The notes under the pieces: generated by a model
The model's database searches: none
The model's input: only the letters and a program-made list of their open reading frames with translations
What the model was told of the DNA's origin: nothing
Position numbers and translations under genes: made by a program
DNA from: Bugulina stolonifera
Taxonomy: Eukaryota; Bryozoa; Gymnolaemata; Cheilostomatida; Bugulidae
Direction of reading: 5' to 3'
NCBI GenBank assembly: GCA_935421135.1
Contig: OW285187.1
Location: 28,148,429 to 28,212,428, forward strand
DNA length: 64,000 bases
Shown here: positions 1-18,500 of the stretch, in pieces
Layout of the letters: the number at the start of each line of letters is the position of its first letter
Position numbering within the stretch: the first letter of the stretch is position 1

Positions 1-517
1 TAAATTTTGCTCTTATAGAAAACGGGAAATGAATAAAAAGTTATGAATTTAGTGCAGATTTCTATTCTCTCTTATATCAGCTTACGGCAAATTTGTCAGC
101 ACATTCAACTATCCAAGGTCAGAGGAAGTGTGCTTCACTTCATGCAGGTGATCAGTGAGTTCATATAAAAAGTGCCCATTCAGGAAGCGTTGTTTGTTAC
201 CTAGTCACAAGTCTGCTGCTACTGGATTCCTTTTAAAAATTTATCTAAGCTCATGGCTGAACACTGTTGTAGACTAGCACCTCGAATCTCTGAAACAATG
301 AAGACTTTTGGCTGGCGTGACTAATTTATCACTAGACTATGTCCCGAGATTGACAAAGAACTGTGGGGGTGTAGCAGTGGAAAAAAATCTTTATCAACAG
401 ACTTGGTTCTCGGTGTTATTTGAAAAAATTCCTTTGCTTCAGTCTACTATAATAATAGTGGCAATGTGATAGTAATGTGATAAAGGTGGCAATGCGCTCA
501 AGTGTGTGCAAGAGACC

Positions 518-960
518 AAGTACATAGGGATAGAGATGCAATCAAACCTGAGCTTCGATAACCATATAACATCTAAAATCAACAATGCATCCAAGGTCTT
601 TGACTGTACCAGAAATTCATTATAGGAAGCACTAAAGAAGGGTAAACTGTTCGCCTACACAAGTCTGTGCAGACCTATGCTAGAGTATGGTGACACTCTT
701 TGGATAACATAATCTGTGATGCAATCGAGGATGTATGCCTACAATCTCAAGCAGTGAGATTCCTTAAGAATGTGAAGGAAGGTGAGAAATCACAGAAGCT
801 TGAACGCACCTGGAGCTGAAACCATTGAAAGAATGAAAAAAATCACACAGGCTTTCCCTCCTGATGGGGCGAAACCAGACAACAGACCCTTGCCTTATGA
901 TGAGCAGACTAATGATAGAAACCAGACTACTATGGTAACCGGAGCAGCAGAGAGGAGAAT
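518..960 (+). pseudogene. Decayed non-LTR retrotransposon (LINE) reverse transcriptase C-terminal remnant
   Basis: The frame from 518 translates as KYIGIEMQSNLSFDNHI, then (after a stop near 614) LFAYTSLCRPMLEYGDTLW, the layout of the segment after the RT catalytic core in many LINEs (YLG...L.W..HI...LVRP.LEY...W). After another stop and a frame change it continues with DAIEDVCLQSQAVRFLKN, matching the usual IE..Q..A.RF motif. Stops and shifts show it is dead. No endonuclease, YxDD motif or 3' tail is seen, so it is a small fragment. The family cannot be named from this piece. Confidence 0.6.
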
Positions 961-2415
961 CAACTTCCATTTATTTTTTAAGTCAGACCTATTATAATAG
1001 CTCTCTCCCTCGAACTGTGAGGTATCTGAGACTAGGGTCAACAAACACTCAACAATAAACTGCGATTCAATTGCTGTGACTATTACTATGATAGATAGTT
1101 TAACTATGACTCACCTAGACACTTACTTACTGAAAAACCCTGACCACAGAGGCACTCACTCCCCACCCATTTTCGCCGTCAGGCGACTTTAAGTTTACTA
1201 TCGTCCAAGAGGTGAGTTATAAATATAAACCACTAAACAAGAGAGTGAAAGGGGCGTGCCTCATATGGGACAGTCACAGTGGGTAGCGTGAATCGGGACA
1301 GTAGCGTAGAGCATGTCATCTGTTAGCTCACGGTTTGTTAAAAGTTGTCTTGTGCAGGTCAGTGCTACCTGTCACTTGGGTATTGCTTAAAGTATCAGCA
1401 GTGTTGTCCTATCTTAATCTACAAATTTAAAAAAATTAAATTTTATTTTATTTAAATTAAAATAAAAATAAAATTAGTTTTAAGTTTAAGTTTAGTCTAA
1501 ACCTAAAACTACGAAGAACAATATCATTATGTAAAACGAAAAATGTATACGCATGTTTATACTTTGTTTAAATATTGGGGTCTCCACGTTTTAACGTACA
1601 AAGTACTGTTTTAGTGGTAATAATTTCCATTCAAATTCAATTATATTATGCACGTTCTACAATTTTCTTTCTCTTTCACGCTTCAATTCTCAGCCGAGGC
1701 CTATACGTAGTACATATGAAGTATTTTATATATACCACGGTTCCATAACTCTAGTGCTGTACGCAATACTAAGTCTATTTGTATCGTGCTCTTTGTCCAA
1801 TCAGAATGCTTTAAAAGCTCTTTGTTGCCGGAGGCGTAGTCATACTTCAGTGTATGAAAAATGGAGAACAGGTTGCTCGCCTGAACTAAGGAATTGTGTG
1901 TTAAGCCAATAATACGATTAAAAGTACACACGGCACGGTTACAGATCTAGGAGTTTCCTCCTGTTTTTATGAAACCCAATTGACATAGGATATTTATGTA
2001 CTGATTTCAAGACGCTCCCTCAACTTCACAGTCCTCAATCACTGAATCGGAATGCCTAGAGCCAGAATTGACGTTGGTGATGCACGCGGTCGACGGTCAG
2101 TAAGAGTAGCCTGAATTGCATTACAAATGGGTCAAGTAGAGTTCTGCTTCAGGTTAAGTGCCTGTCTGTCTGTCTCAAGTCTAATTCAAATTAAATTTAA
2201 TCAGCCAGAAAATCAGACGATTTCACCATCAGACTTGCCTACTGCTGCTCTACCTACTTCTACTTGACTACGGTTACAGACGAGACTTACAGTAGTCGTC
2301 CCTGCCGGTTAATATTTTTAGTAAACAAACAACCAACAAGCCTATTATCTAATTTAAGGTTTCGAATGTTATTTATTGCAACACTTATACATTCAAATAA
2401 CATTGGTTTTATTAG
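961..2415. other. Upstream region of DHX15; no confident gene
   Basis: AT-rich non-coding DNA, with a strongly A/T-only stretch around 1418-1480. It should contain the DHX15 promoter and first exon, but I could not fix these. A short ATG reading frame at 2052 (MPRARIDVGDARGRRS) ends at a good GTAAGA donor at 2100, yet its phase 0 does not join the next exon, which needs two carried bases if its acceptor is the AG at 2414-2415. An alternative is unspliced reading through from an ATG at 2264 or 2369, which gives an atypically hydrophobic N-terminus. Confidence 0.4.
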
Positions 2416-7978
<5,563 letters not shown>

Positions 7979-8294
7979 ATATCAACATGAGGAACTTGAG
8001 ACAATGAGCTCTGTCCGTCTCTCTAATTTCACCAGTCATAGGAAATAATGAATAGGAACACTTTTCATCCAGTCAGATAGAATTGTTCTCAACTTGTATG
8101 CTGTATGTATGTATTATATGATAATATACTTTATTTAGTAATGAATTGTACATGTATTACCAACTGTTATGTTTAATTTCAATGTGATAGTGTCCTTATC
8201 ATATGGTATTAACTGTAGTAAGTTTATTACTATACTTTGTCATGTTCATATTATTTTTTCCTTATTCTTCTTATTATTGGTTAAATAATGACTC

Positions 8295-8300
8295 AATAAA
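8295..8300 (+). terminator. Probable DHX15 polyadenylation signal AATAAA
   Basis: Canonical AATAAA about 320 nt after the DHX15 stop, in an AT-rich 3' UTR. No cDNA is available to confirm its use. Confidence 0.5.
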
Positions 8301-8390
8301 TATCATAATAGGAATAATCTGATTTTTACTCATCAGAGGGCTAAACTGTGTTTACCCTGAGAGCTGCGGAATACATCAAATGCAGCGGTA

Positions 8391-8411
8391 CCCCCTCACC
8401 CCCCCCCCCCC
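8391..8411. repeat. Poly-C tract
   Basis: Nearly uninterrupted C run of about 20 bases just downstream of DHX15, unusual in this AT-rich sequence and prone to length variation. Confidence 0.7.
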
Positions 8412-9435
8412 ATGTTATGATTGCATGTCATCAGTGTGTAGAATGAAGGATGTTGGATTACACTTTAGGGTAATGTTAGATCCTTGAGCCTTGTTAGAAA
8501 AGTTGGAGGCAGAATTTGTTGCTATAGTGTAGTGTACATGTAGCATATACAATGTACGTATATAATCGTACACTGCATCTGTTTAGTTAGTATTATTAGT
8601 GGTGTTATGTAATGGCAGAATTTGGTAAAGTTATGTGGTGGGAGCAAAACATAAAAATATAATAGCTAAATTTGTATAATCTGCATTCCAAGTCATAATA
8701 AATATATAAACGCACATGTATATACATGTATAATACACCCACATGTATATAATTGTGATACAATATAAACTGCAAATTGCACTTGAAAACTCACCACTAT
8801 TGGGTCAGGCTTGATTCTTACTACCTTTATCCTTACCAATGATTCTCACCAAGCCCATAAATAATTTATGGTTTCAGGGTTATTTATTATTAGTCAATGG
8901 TCACTGACCATGCAATCATTAATGGCGCTGGTCCGAACACCATAGAGATTTGCCTGCTGAAATGAAGGTAACTCTACATGCATATGACCAACACCATGCT
9001 CAATATTTTGGCCATATATTGTAAGCCCACAATACCCAGTGCTACCACCTACTGACCTACATCTACATGTATGTAAATGCTAATCCTAAAACCATTTAGA
9101 TTTTAGAGCTATTATAGTTACAACCATTGAGTTGTCTTCTCTCGCGACACACATACCTATATTTTGTAATTGTCCACACTTTGAAGGTTGAACCGCGAGA
9201 CCACGCCTACGGAAACCCAATAGGAAATTTTAAGAACATGCTCAACAAGGACTTCTGGGAAAAATTACTAACTTCAACTTTATATTCAGATATTTGTCAT
9301 TAGATAGCAGTTATTAGCTCCAGAATGCTGTCCAATTATAGATGGAATATGAACATACAATTGTGATGCTGAATTAATAAAAAAACTTCTTCATTTCATT
9401 AAAAATAATAATATTTTACCCTTGAAAATTTTATG
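8412..9435. other. Intergenic spacer between DHX15 and ARID5-A; no gene seen
   Basis: AT-rich DNA with many TACATGTA-type palindromes (for example around 8706-8752). No open frame with recognisable protein. The right-hand end should hold the ARID5-A promoter. Confidence 0.5.
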
Positions 9436-9443
9436 TGACGTCA
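9436..9443 (+). promoter_or_regulatory. Full consensus CRE (TGACGTCA) upstream of ARID5-A
   Basis: Perfect palindromic CREB/ATF site 113 bp before the ARID5-A ATG, in the context GTGACGTCACAT. The paralogue ARID5-B has the same 12-base context at nearly the same distance. Otherwise the two promoters look unrelated, which supports a retained regulatory element. Confidence 0.55.
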
Positions 9444-9555
9444 CATTGCAGCCTAAGCGGTAGTTTGCACACAAAGGCTAAAATTTCCACGACCTGATAA
9501 TAACAAGCTTGAGTTGACCATCTCTAGTAGCGAAACTGGAAACGACTACATCGAC

Positions 9556-12500
9556 ATGCCTCCCTCAATAATTAAGGTAGTAATCTAGTCTATTTTAGCT
9601 TAGTTGCATTGAAGTCTGATGGTCATTGAGCCACAATAATTGCGTATTCTGTAGTTTTATTTAATAAAATAACTGTATTGTATATGCCCATCCCGATGAA
9701 TTGAAAAGAGTGGACTCAGTCAATCAATCACGATTGAATCAATGAGTAATGATTATCAGTATCGAGTATGGTTTTCTGTTTAATATATTTTTATTCAATA
9801 AGTATGAAACTAACAAAAATGTTTTACTATTTTTGTTTTAAAAGTTTATAATTATTCTATTATTCATAAAAATTAAATCAATCACAATCCAATGACAATG
9901 ATTCGTCACAATGCAACTAAATTTATTTCATTTTTATTTTAATTTAATTTTGCATTTTTATTTTATAATGATTTTTGCATAACTCTTCCATGTGTGGCAA
10001 TGATTTTCCATTCTGATGACACGCTTGCCTGCTAATGACTACTACCCTGACTTTTGTCAATTAAATTTGAATAAAAATAAATTTAAATGGGCAGCATTCA
10101 TATTTGTTTAATTAACAATAAGATTGATGTTACCATGATTTACGATAGAATATTATATATACAGGCATAAGACAATAATTTTATTATTGCATCTGTATGT
10201 TAAAAAAAATTTTAATAATAATAAAATTCTTATGTAATAATATGTAATATATTCCCTTGTGAACCATAGTGATATTAATTTTACTATTAAGCAGATGAAT
10301 GTAGCTTATGTATTTTTTATTCAAATTTAGTCTACAAAAATCAATGCAGTAGCCATTAGTAGGTAATTATTTCTTTGGAGTAATGAACTATTACCATTTG
10401 CGCAATGCTTATTTATTTAATTAACCTAAGCCTATTTGGTATTATATTATTATATATAATTGAAATAAAATTTATAAATAGTTTAAATTATTATCCAATT
10501 GAGTTAAAATAAATTATTAATCTCATATAGGAATTTATAAATCCATTAGACATGGAATTAAATCCAAAACTGTCTCATGCATAGAAGCTATTACCCATCA
10601 TAGAATGTCCACATGTATGCAGCTGAAACATTTACCATCCATTGTTGCGATGATGCCTTTTTAAATTTCCTAGTGCGGGCAGCACACAGCCTATGTATAC
10701 GTACCATATGCACTAGAATCAACCAGATAAGCTATGGAATTGACCCAAGAAATCTAGATTGCCTTGCAGGGCTCTAGGGTTGATATTTTTGCCCTGCCGG
10801 AGATATTTGCACAAAATAATCTTACAACTCAGGCTTATTCGTGTATGAGTCAACGCAGACTTGTCTTTGGACCGGGTGGAACATGTTTTATATCACAGCA
10901 GCTCTAATTTTCTCAATTCTTCAGTTGGTTGTTGATTTCTAATGAACTAACATCTTGCTATAAATGAGGCCTTAAAATGCTGGTTATATTATTTATTATT
11001 ACAAGCTTCTTACACTGGACATTGGTTTCAGGTACAGTTCTGGGGTTATCCAGAAAGGCCACTAAGACCCACAGCTCCTACCCATAATTGATACCGGACC
11101 TGTTATGCTGGGGAATGCTGGTCTGTACCTCTTGGTAGACAACCCGTGCATTCCACAGTGTAGCTAGGTATCGTACCCCCACTGGGAACACTGCCTTCCA
11201 CAACTGCTCATGTTGGTGCCTACCCTTTGGTAGTCGACCTCTTCATTAGCTAGGTCACGAGTATGGGGTCGTCTTCTCCCTAGCTTTTAGCGGTAGGCTA
11301 AATACAATGGTCAGCATTTACCTGGTAGGCGTTGCATTGGTACTCTTTCTCTGGTTTGAGTTTTATTGTATGGATATGGCCTTACTGATTTGCTGGTCAC
11401 AAAAATACACAACATGTTTTTTTATGCATGGAATTTGTCTATTGAGCAGTCAGAGACTTGTTTCACACCCATGAAACTACCAGTCTTGGACTGGGCTTTG
11501 CAAGATGAGTGCGTTGTGTGCAGTTGGCTCAGAGCATATATACTGCTCACTGGTGAAGCTTCCTTTTCTAAGGTTGTTGAGCAGGGTGTAGTAGTGATAA
11601 TGTGTTCTAGTCACTGTGCTAGGCAATCAGGTGTCGTAGAGGCTCAATAGACAAATTCCTTGCATAAAAAGCATCGGACATTATTTAAACAAATGACCAA
11701 ACCACCATCCCCATGTATATATATAGTAGAAATTCAGGGTGGGCTGCTTCTGACACTGGGGTCACCTAATGAACACATACATGTACCATCCATACTTTAG
11801 GAATTGATACATGCACATGCTTGTACTAGATGTACCAATGCAACAACAAGAATGTTGTATTGATTGAAAAATGGTTATTGTTTAAATTATTTGGTCACAA
11901 ACTTTGTAGTCTTTGAAGAATTGTCTGCGGTATCCAAGTTTGAAGTTTTTGAATTTTCTGAAGTTCTAAAGGATGTGAAACTAAGCCAGTACATTTTCCT
12001 GATTTCCTATGCTGCCCTAGTTCGATAAAGCACATTTTGCTAGCAACATGATATACATATGCATCATGTTTTGTTGATGACTTTAAAACTCTCTTTGTGT
12101 GAAATTCAGCTTTTATAACTTCTCAATTGCGCAGGGATGTACCCATGGAATTCCCTGTAATTTTCATAGCTAGCCCAGCATAACTAATCCATGGCAGCTG
12201 CTTTACTAAAGAAGGCTAGCCAGTAGAATCGAATGAATTGTGAATAGGCCTATTTGTATTAGCTTTGTTGACTATTGTGATAAATTCCTTGAGCCTGAGC
12301 TTTAAATGGCAAATAAGGCCAACATTGTCCAACTTGATATAAATTCAACAGGAACCAAATGAAAAATCCCTTCACTCACTAAATCTAGCATTAGGAACTA
12401 TTTCATGCATCTATTTCTGCCTTAGTAAAATATTTACGTAGGACTAATTTCATTTACAACTAGGAGCGGATTCCACAGCTGATGTGCTCTGTGTACCATG

Positions 12501-15500
12501 AGCTCCTATCTCCTTTTCATTGCCCTAGCTCTTTACTGAAACAGTGAGTTAACAGGGCTTTGCATTTGTGTGTTTCGAGTTTAATCAGGAGGTCTCCGTG
12601 CAAATAGTAATTTTAACTTTCCATTTAAAAAATTTTACTTTTTATGGTAATTTTGAGATAATTTATTATTTAATTGAAAAATATATTTAAATTTGGTGTC
12701 ATCTTGGAACTCGGTTTCACAGGAAATTATGTTAATATTGTCATTAGTGGTGAGCACAGTCGCTCTATTCTTTCTAGATGTAATACTGCTAGTATAACTA
12801 TCCCAGATTAGTCTGGCCTCTTGAGGTGTGCCACCCAGTTCCTGTCCAGGCCATGTTGCATTGTATGTTGCCTCATGCAGTAATAAAAACTACCGTGGCT
12901 TGTTTTATAATAATTATGAGCAGAATGGTTATGGCATACCCTCCATCTTTGGCAGGCACCAACAACCTGAGGCTATGCTAACTTTTTGTGGATCATTGCC
13001 CATAAATCAGTTATTGAGGCCAATCAAATGCACGATCCAGCCTGTGCATGGGTGTTTATCAAAATAAAAGCTACCATACATAGCTTCAGTTCCTTGACAA
13101 TTTTTTCAGTAAGATAGCTTGCTTCCCTATCTCCTTTGGTCAGGTCCCAAGGCACTGAGGCTATTCTAACCCGATGCTGAGGTGTGAGCAACATCTCAGT
13201 AAGAGACGTGCCCTAGCGCCCTGATAAACTGTGTTAAAACCACGTCAATATATTTTCATAGGGAGTTATCTTTTCTTGTTCAATGCTATATGTATTGTAG
13301 GACAATACACGTACCCGTAGGCCTATCTCATTATATACTAGCCTAACCACTCCGTTTTGCAGAGCAGTGTGTCGGGCCCTGCACGAGATGTGCCACTCTG
13401 CTGCAGCACCTGCTGTGACATATATGTGTGGGGTCTGTACTAGGGCTGAGACTGATAATCCCTTACAACCTACATAATTATATGCAATACAAAGTTCCCA
13501 CACCAACCAATCAAATACCTGATTAACCCCGATACGTAGGGTGTATCATTATTGTACTTTAATAAAGAAAATTATTGTAATAAAATGATCATAGTCTTAG
13601 CTCCATGGCAAAATTGTGGATAGGGTGGCTTGGCATGGCATCCCGCTCCAACCAACCTCTGAAAAATTTTTCATTGCTGTCAGTTTACTCTTCCTCAACC
13701 ATTTTGTCCAATTCTGCAGTGTTCAACACAAATATTTTTTAGTACACATTTGACACCTACATGTACTTGTACATAACATTATAATGTCCAGTCTTTTTGG
13801 TAAATTATGAATTGTCTTCTCAACAAGCAAACAAATTTGCTTCTCTGCAACGGCTCATGCACATACTATTTTGTGGTAATATAATATATTCCAAGTAATT
13901 AAAAGGTGAGGCAATATGCCAACTTTTTTGCATTCCTACCACTAACTTTCTGGAGATGTTATGCTTTGAAGTTGTCTTCCCTATGACAAAAAAGCGTTGA
14001 TAATTTTTAGTAAAATTTTTTGTATTGAAAAATTACATCTACGTAACGCATGAACATGATAATGTAAATAATTTAGTGATTCAGCGATTATTATATCAGC
14101 TTCTCTTCAGCAATACATTGCAGTCATGTTATGTAATAGATGAATTCCAACGCTAACATCCTGTTTTATGCTTTGATCGTTAAAATTGTCACTGCCTTTC
14201 CCTACTTTGGTAGGATTGCTGAAATTTTCAGTGTAAATACTTGTATAGTTGCTGTGCATGGTAGCCTCATGCTACATGTAAGGAGTTATAATATAAACTG
14301 GGATATTGTGATCCGTGCACTGCTCAGGGATTCACAGCAAAAAACTTTAAAATGGCAAAATATGATTCGACTACATCTTCAATTTATTTATTATTTTAAA
14401 TTTTCTGCACATATATACTATAATATAATCCACATAATTAAGATAATTCTTCAACTGGTTCTACATGTACAACACCAAATTCGTATTTTCACAATCCTTT
14501 ATCCCAATAACTAATGCAGGTAAATGTTTTATCCAGTGTGCAAATTGAATTGATAACTGGTAACTCGTCAATCATGAGTTGGACCTACAGTTTGAAAGTT
14601 GGAGGAAGGCAGGGTAGTTAAAAAGTGGCCTGGAGGACAGTGAAAAAGATGAGACAACTCCAAGTCAAATGGGCAAATTATTCTCACATGAATAACATAA
14701 TAAACATACATGTATGTAAATGTATTATACAATAATACCATATGGCAGCCAATGTAAAATAATATCATGCAAAATAATTTATTACAGTGTAATAAGTAGC
14801 ACTATAAAACACAGTAGATGCAATGTTTTATAATAATATACTTATAGTAACTACCTATATTTTATCATTTACTTGTGAAATTTGCTCAATACCAAACCCT
14901 GATAGAATGCAACTGGATGGAATATCATATGCTCAGCACACACAGAGCCATAGGCCTATTCTACCAATTTCAACATTGGCAGAGGACTAGTTTCACTTTG
15001 GAACCCTGTGTATACAAGGGATGAGTTTGTAGTCGCTGTAGACATTGCTTACATTTTGTTTGTACAGGTACACATACATGTACATGTACTTATGCCTGAT
15101 TTATAAGCAAATATACATGAATTGTCAGTATGGCCTAGAGGTCAGCCTCCAGATTAGCCATCCCTGGTTTGATTCCCAGCGGTGACAAGCCTTTCAGATT
15201 TAGGCTGACGATTCAGTCCCTGTGGATCAGAACTTAAAAAAATGGAGGTCCCCTGTGTGTACATCATCTGCATGCAGGATAAAGATCTGCCTCTGCCTTG
15301 TTCGAAACAAGAGCAACTACATCACATCAAAAATGGCAGCGCCAGCACTATATATTCCAACCTTGAAGCACAGTGGTTATTTGACCTTGGTATGCTCATA
15401 CACCAATACAGATAGAGATACCTAGCTGTGGTATTATATGCAATACCACCTACATACTCAGATATGAGGGTCTGCCTGTTATTATACATGGATTATTACA

Positions 15501-18500
15501 TTATAGTGTGCAATGACATCTAGGTCTATATAGAGCATATACGTATATAATACGAACCATAAATATAAATAAACCCATTGATAAAATCCACTTGGCACAT
15601 TCATGATACTGGTACTGCTCTCCTTAGTTTCATGGCAATATTATTGTTAGTGGATTGGCTTATTCACCCACCCCAACTTTGTTCAAGACCGTGATTCTGA
15701 GACTATGCTGGTGTCTCTCAGGGGATCATGGCCTGAAAACCCATCCTGGGGCTCTAGCAATATTTGGGCCGATATACACCTTTGTGCCTTTATATCATAG
15801 TATGTAAAACTCAAAATTACTACCCTAATCATGGGTCAGCCAGTCAAACTTCTGGAACATGCGTGCAAACGCGCATCTCTCTCTCTTTTGTATACATGTA
15901 TGTAAAGAATGAATATAGGACTATATTATGTTATGAACATGTAAATATGCAACACAATTCATCATGCTTGTATGCAATTCACGGCTTAGGTAAGGTACAC
16001 TCCGCATGGGGTAAGGTGCACTCCGCATGGGGTAAGCCTATTGCAGCAAATAGTTGAAACTGTGTTCAGGTTGGCAAGTTGAACAATTCAACCTGAATTA
16101 TTTTATGCTAATTTTGAAAATTTATCATTCTACAAATTGATGGTTCTCCTACAGTAAATGTGCAATCGGATAAAATCTCAGGAGTTGTCTATTACTGTGT
16201 TAAAGGGATAACAACTCCATGTAATATTATTTCATTAAAAATAGAAGTTGGCACACAATATTTTTGTGGTTTTATCATTCGGTTGTAGGCTAATTACAGC
16301 TATGCTTCTATTCCTTCCCTGCACTTGCATGATCCTACCAGTAGAACATTACAGCTGAATAAATATAATAATGCGAATATTTGTTCCAAATCCATGAATG
16401 TTGGCATTTTGTAGACAAAACTCCTGTAGTAGTGTATTATTTAATCTTTATCATAAGTGAACTAAGGGATACTTATCTTGATATATTAGCTTACTACAAG
16501 AATTTAACCCATGCAACTATTCATATTTTCAGCTGGGAAAGCAGTCCGGTGAACATGGGTCATACTCATTTTACCGATCATTCTCTTACCAAAGTGGCAG
16601 AAAATGGCGGCATGTCAAGCTTGGTAGGTTCTTCTTTGTTAGAATTGGAAAAGCCAGTCCAATATGTATTGGAGAATTACAGTTAGTGTGGACAGGCAGA
16701 TACAGTCCTCTTCCTCTTGCCTCTGTCAGACTCTACTACTTGCCTGAACAGTTACCAGATGGTAGACAGTCACATCATGGACAAGTAAGTCACACTCAAC
16801 TCTGTTATTACTAGAGAGAGGTTTGATATCAAATAGCTGTGGTGTATTTCATATAATAATATACTGGTGCCTGCTTTATGGGCTTCATCTACTCTACTCA
16901 CTCACTACTAACCAACACTTATATTATGTTATACTAGCTTGGTTTTCATGGTAATAAAATTATTATATATCCTCTAAAAAGTACTTGTTGTATTAATTGA
17001 GTGAGTGATTGGATGTGATTATTTTACCATGTGGGACTGTTTATATTTATTTGCAAATTTTAAATTTTAAACTAAATTTGCTGCAATATTCAACTAAATT
17101 TGCTGCAATATTCTATTAGGCCTACTTGTTCACTATGAAGCAAGTAACAGGCCTTTGTGCCTAGTTAACTTGCTTGCTTCATCTCAGTTGTTTTCCTCCT
17201 TCTGCATAATATGTAACATGGGGGATTGATTTTACTGTCTAAATAATAATATGTTTTCCAGTGAGCTATAAAATCCTGAATCACAGTTTGATTGCGGTAC
17301 CACAGAAATTTGCATCACAGTACTAATACTAGTTGGCAATGCTAAACATTGTTATTGTGAAATCGACTGAAACAATGATTTATGGTTTCCAAAACCTCTA
17401 GAAACATAACGCCTGGTAACTACAGCTATCATTGACCATAGCTAGTGTTATCACGCAGCTTATATATAATCTCGCATTGACGTTTAATTGCCACTCTAAG
17501 TTTGTTACTATAGCTGTGTACTGTGTACTAGACAGTGTATGATATTTACCAGACTGTCACCATTCTGTAATTCACATGCTATTAATCATAATGAAATTCA
17601 GCACCTTTTGACATCAATGTATATTATTACCATAAATAACTGGTTGCTCTACTTGACTGTATCTTAAGCGGGCTTTACTTGGAATGTATACCAAATAATT
17701 AATTTTCTCCATCTTGTTACAAAATTATACAAAATTCCACTCCTTGAAATTATTAGTTGACAACTCTGCATCATTTTCACAATTTTTATTCACTTCCCTG
17801 AGAACCTCAAACCAGCTAGTTCCTGCTTGAGTAGGTTGGCAATAGGCTAATACACAATCTAGAACAAACATAGATCAAAAGCATGATGAAATATTAATGA
17901 GCTTGTGACACATGTTCTTATTTTTATTGTTTTTTTTTAGTAGTAACTGGAGATGTGGTCATAACTCCATAATGTAAAAAAACCTGCAATGGGATGGAGT
18001 AAAATTATCAAAATTTTGATGACCCTGCTGTTTTACTACTATACATGAATAATATTTCGTATTTTCACCCATTGATTAGTAGTTGTTATAGTTACAGCTG
18101 CTAAAACATGAATGTACCCTGAGAGTATAGCTACATGCTGTATACATCCATAAACAGGTTTACATGGAATATTGTTGAAAATAAACTGCCTTGACTTTGT
18201 ACTCTCCCGGTATTACTCACTGCTTGGATCATATTCAAACTTTGCAAACTTTGATCACGAAATTTTTCCTTTGTATATTTGAACATTATGTATCTACATA
18301 TTTTATTTTATCTTGTTTGATGAAATATATAAAGTGTATATAATTGTTTTGGCTTATATAGCAGCATTTCTCTTTACCAGCACAACCACAAAAATTATAG
18401 AATGTATACACCACTACTGATTGACTTACAATGTGACATTCTTGTTCATGGGTAATTGATTAGGAGGCATGCAGTCCACTGCATTTGATGCTAAACTCTG

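Noticed and set aside
14140..14514. 124-residue open frame in ARID5-A intron 1
   Set aside because: AT-rich composition gives a hydrophobic I/Y/F/H-rich peptide with no recognisable motif or coding bias.
16381..16686. 101-residue frame starting before ARID5-A exon 2
   Set aside because: It reads exon 2 in the wrong frame; the true frame begins at the acceptor at 16533 and matches copy B and ARID5B.
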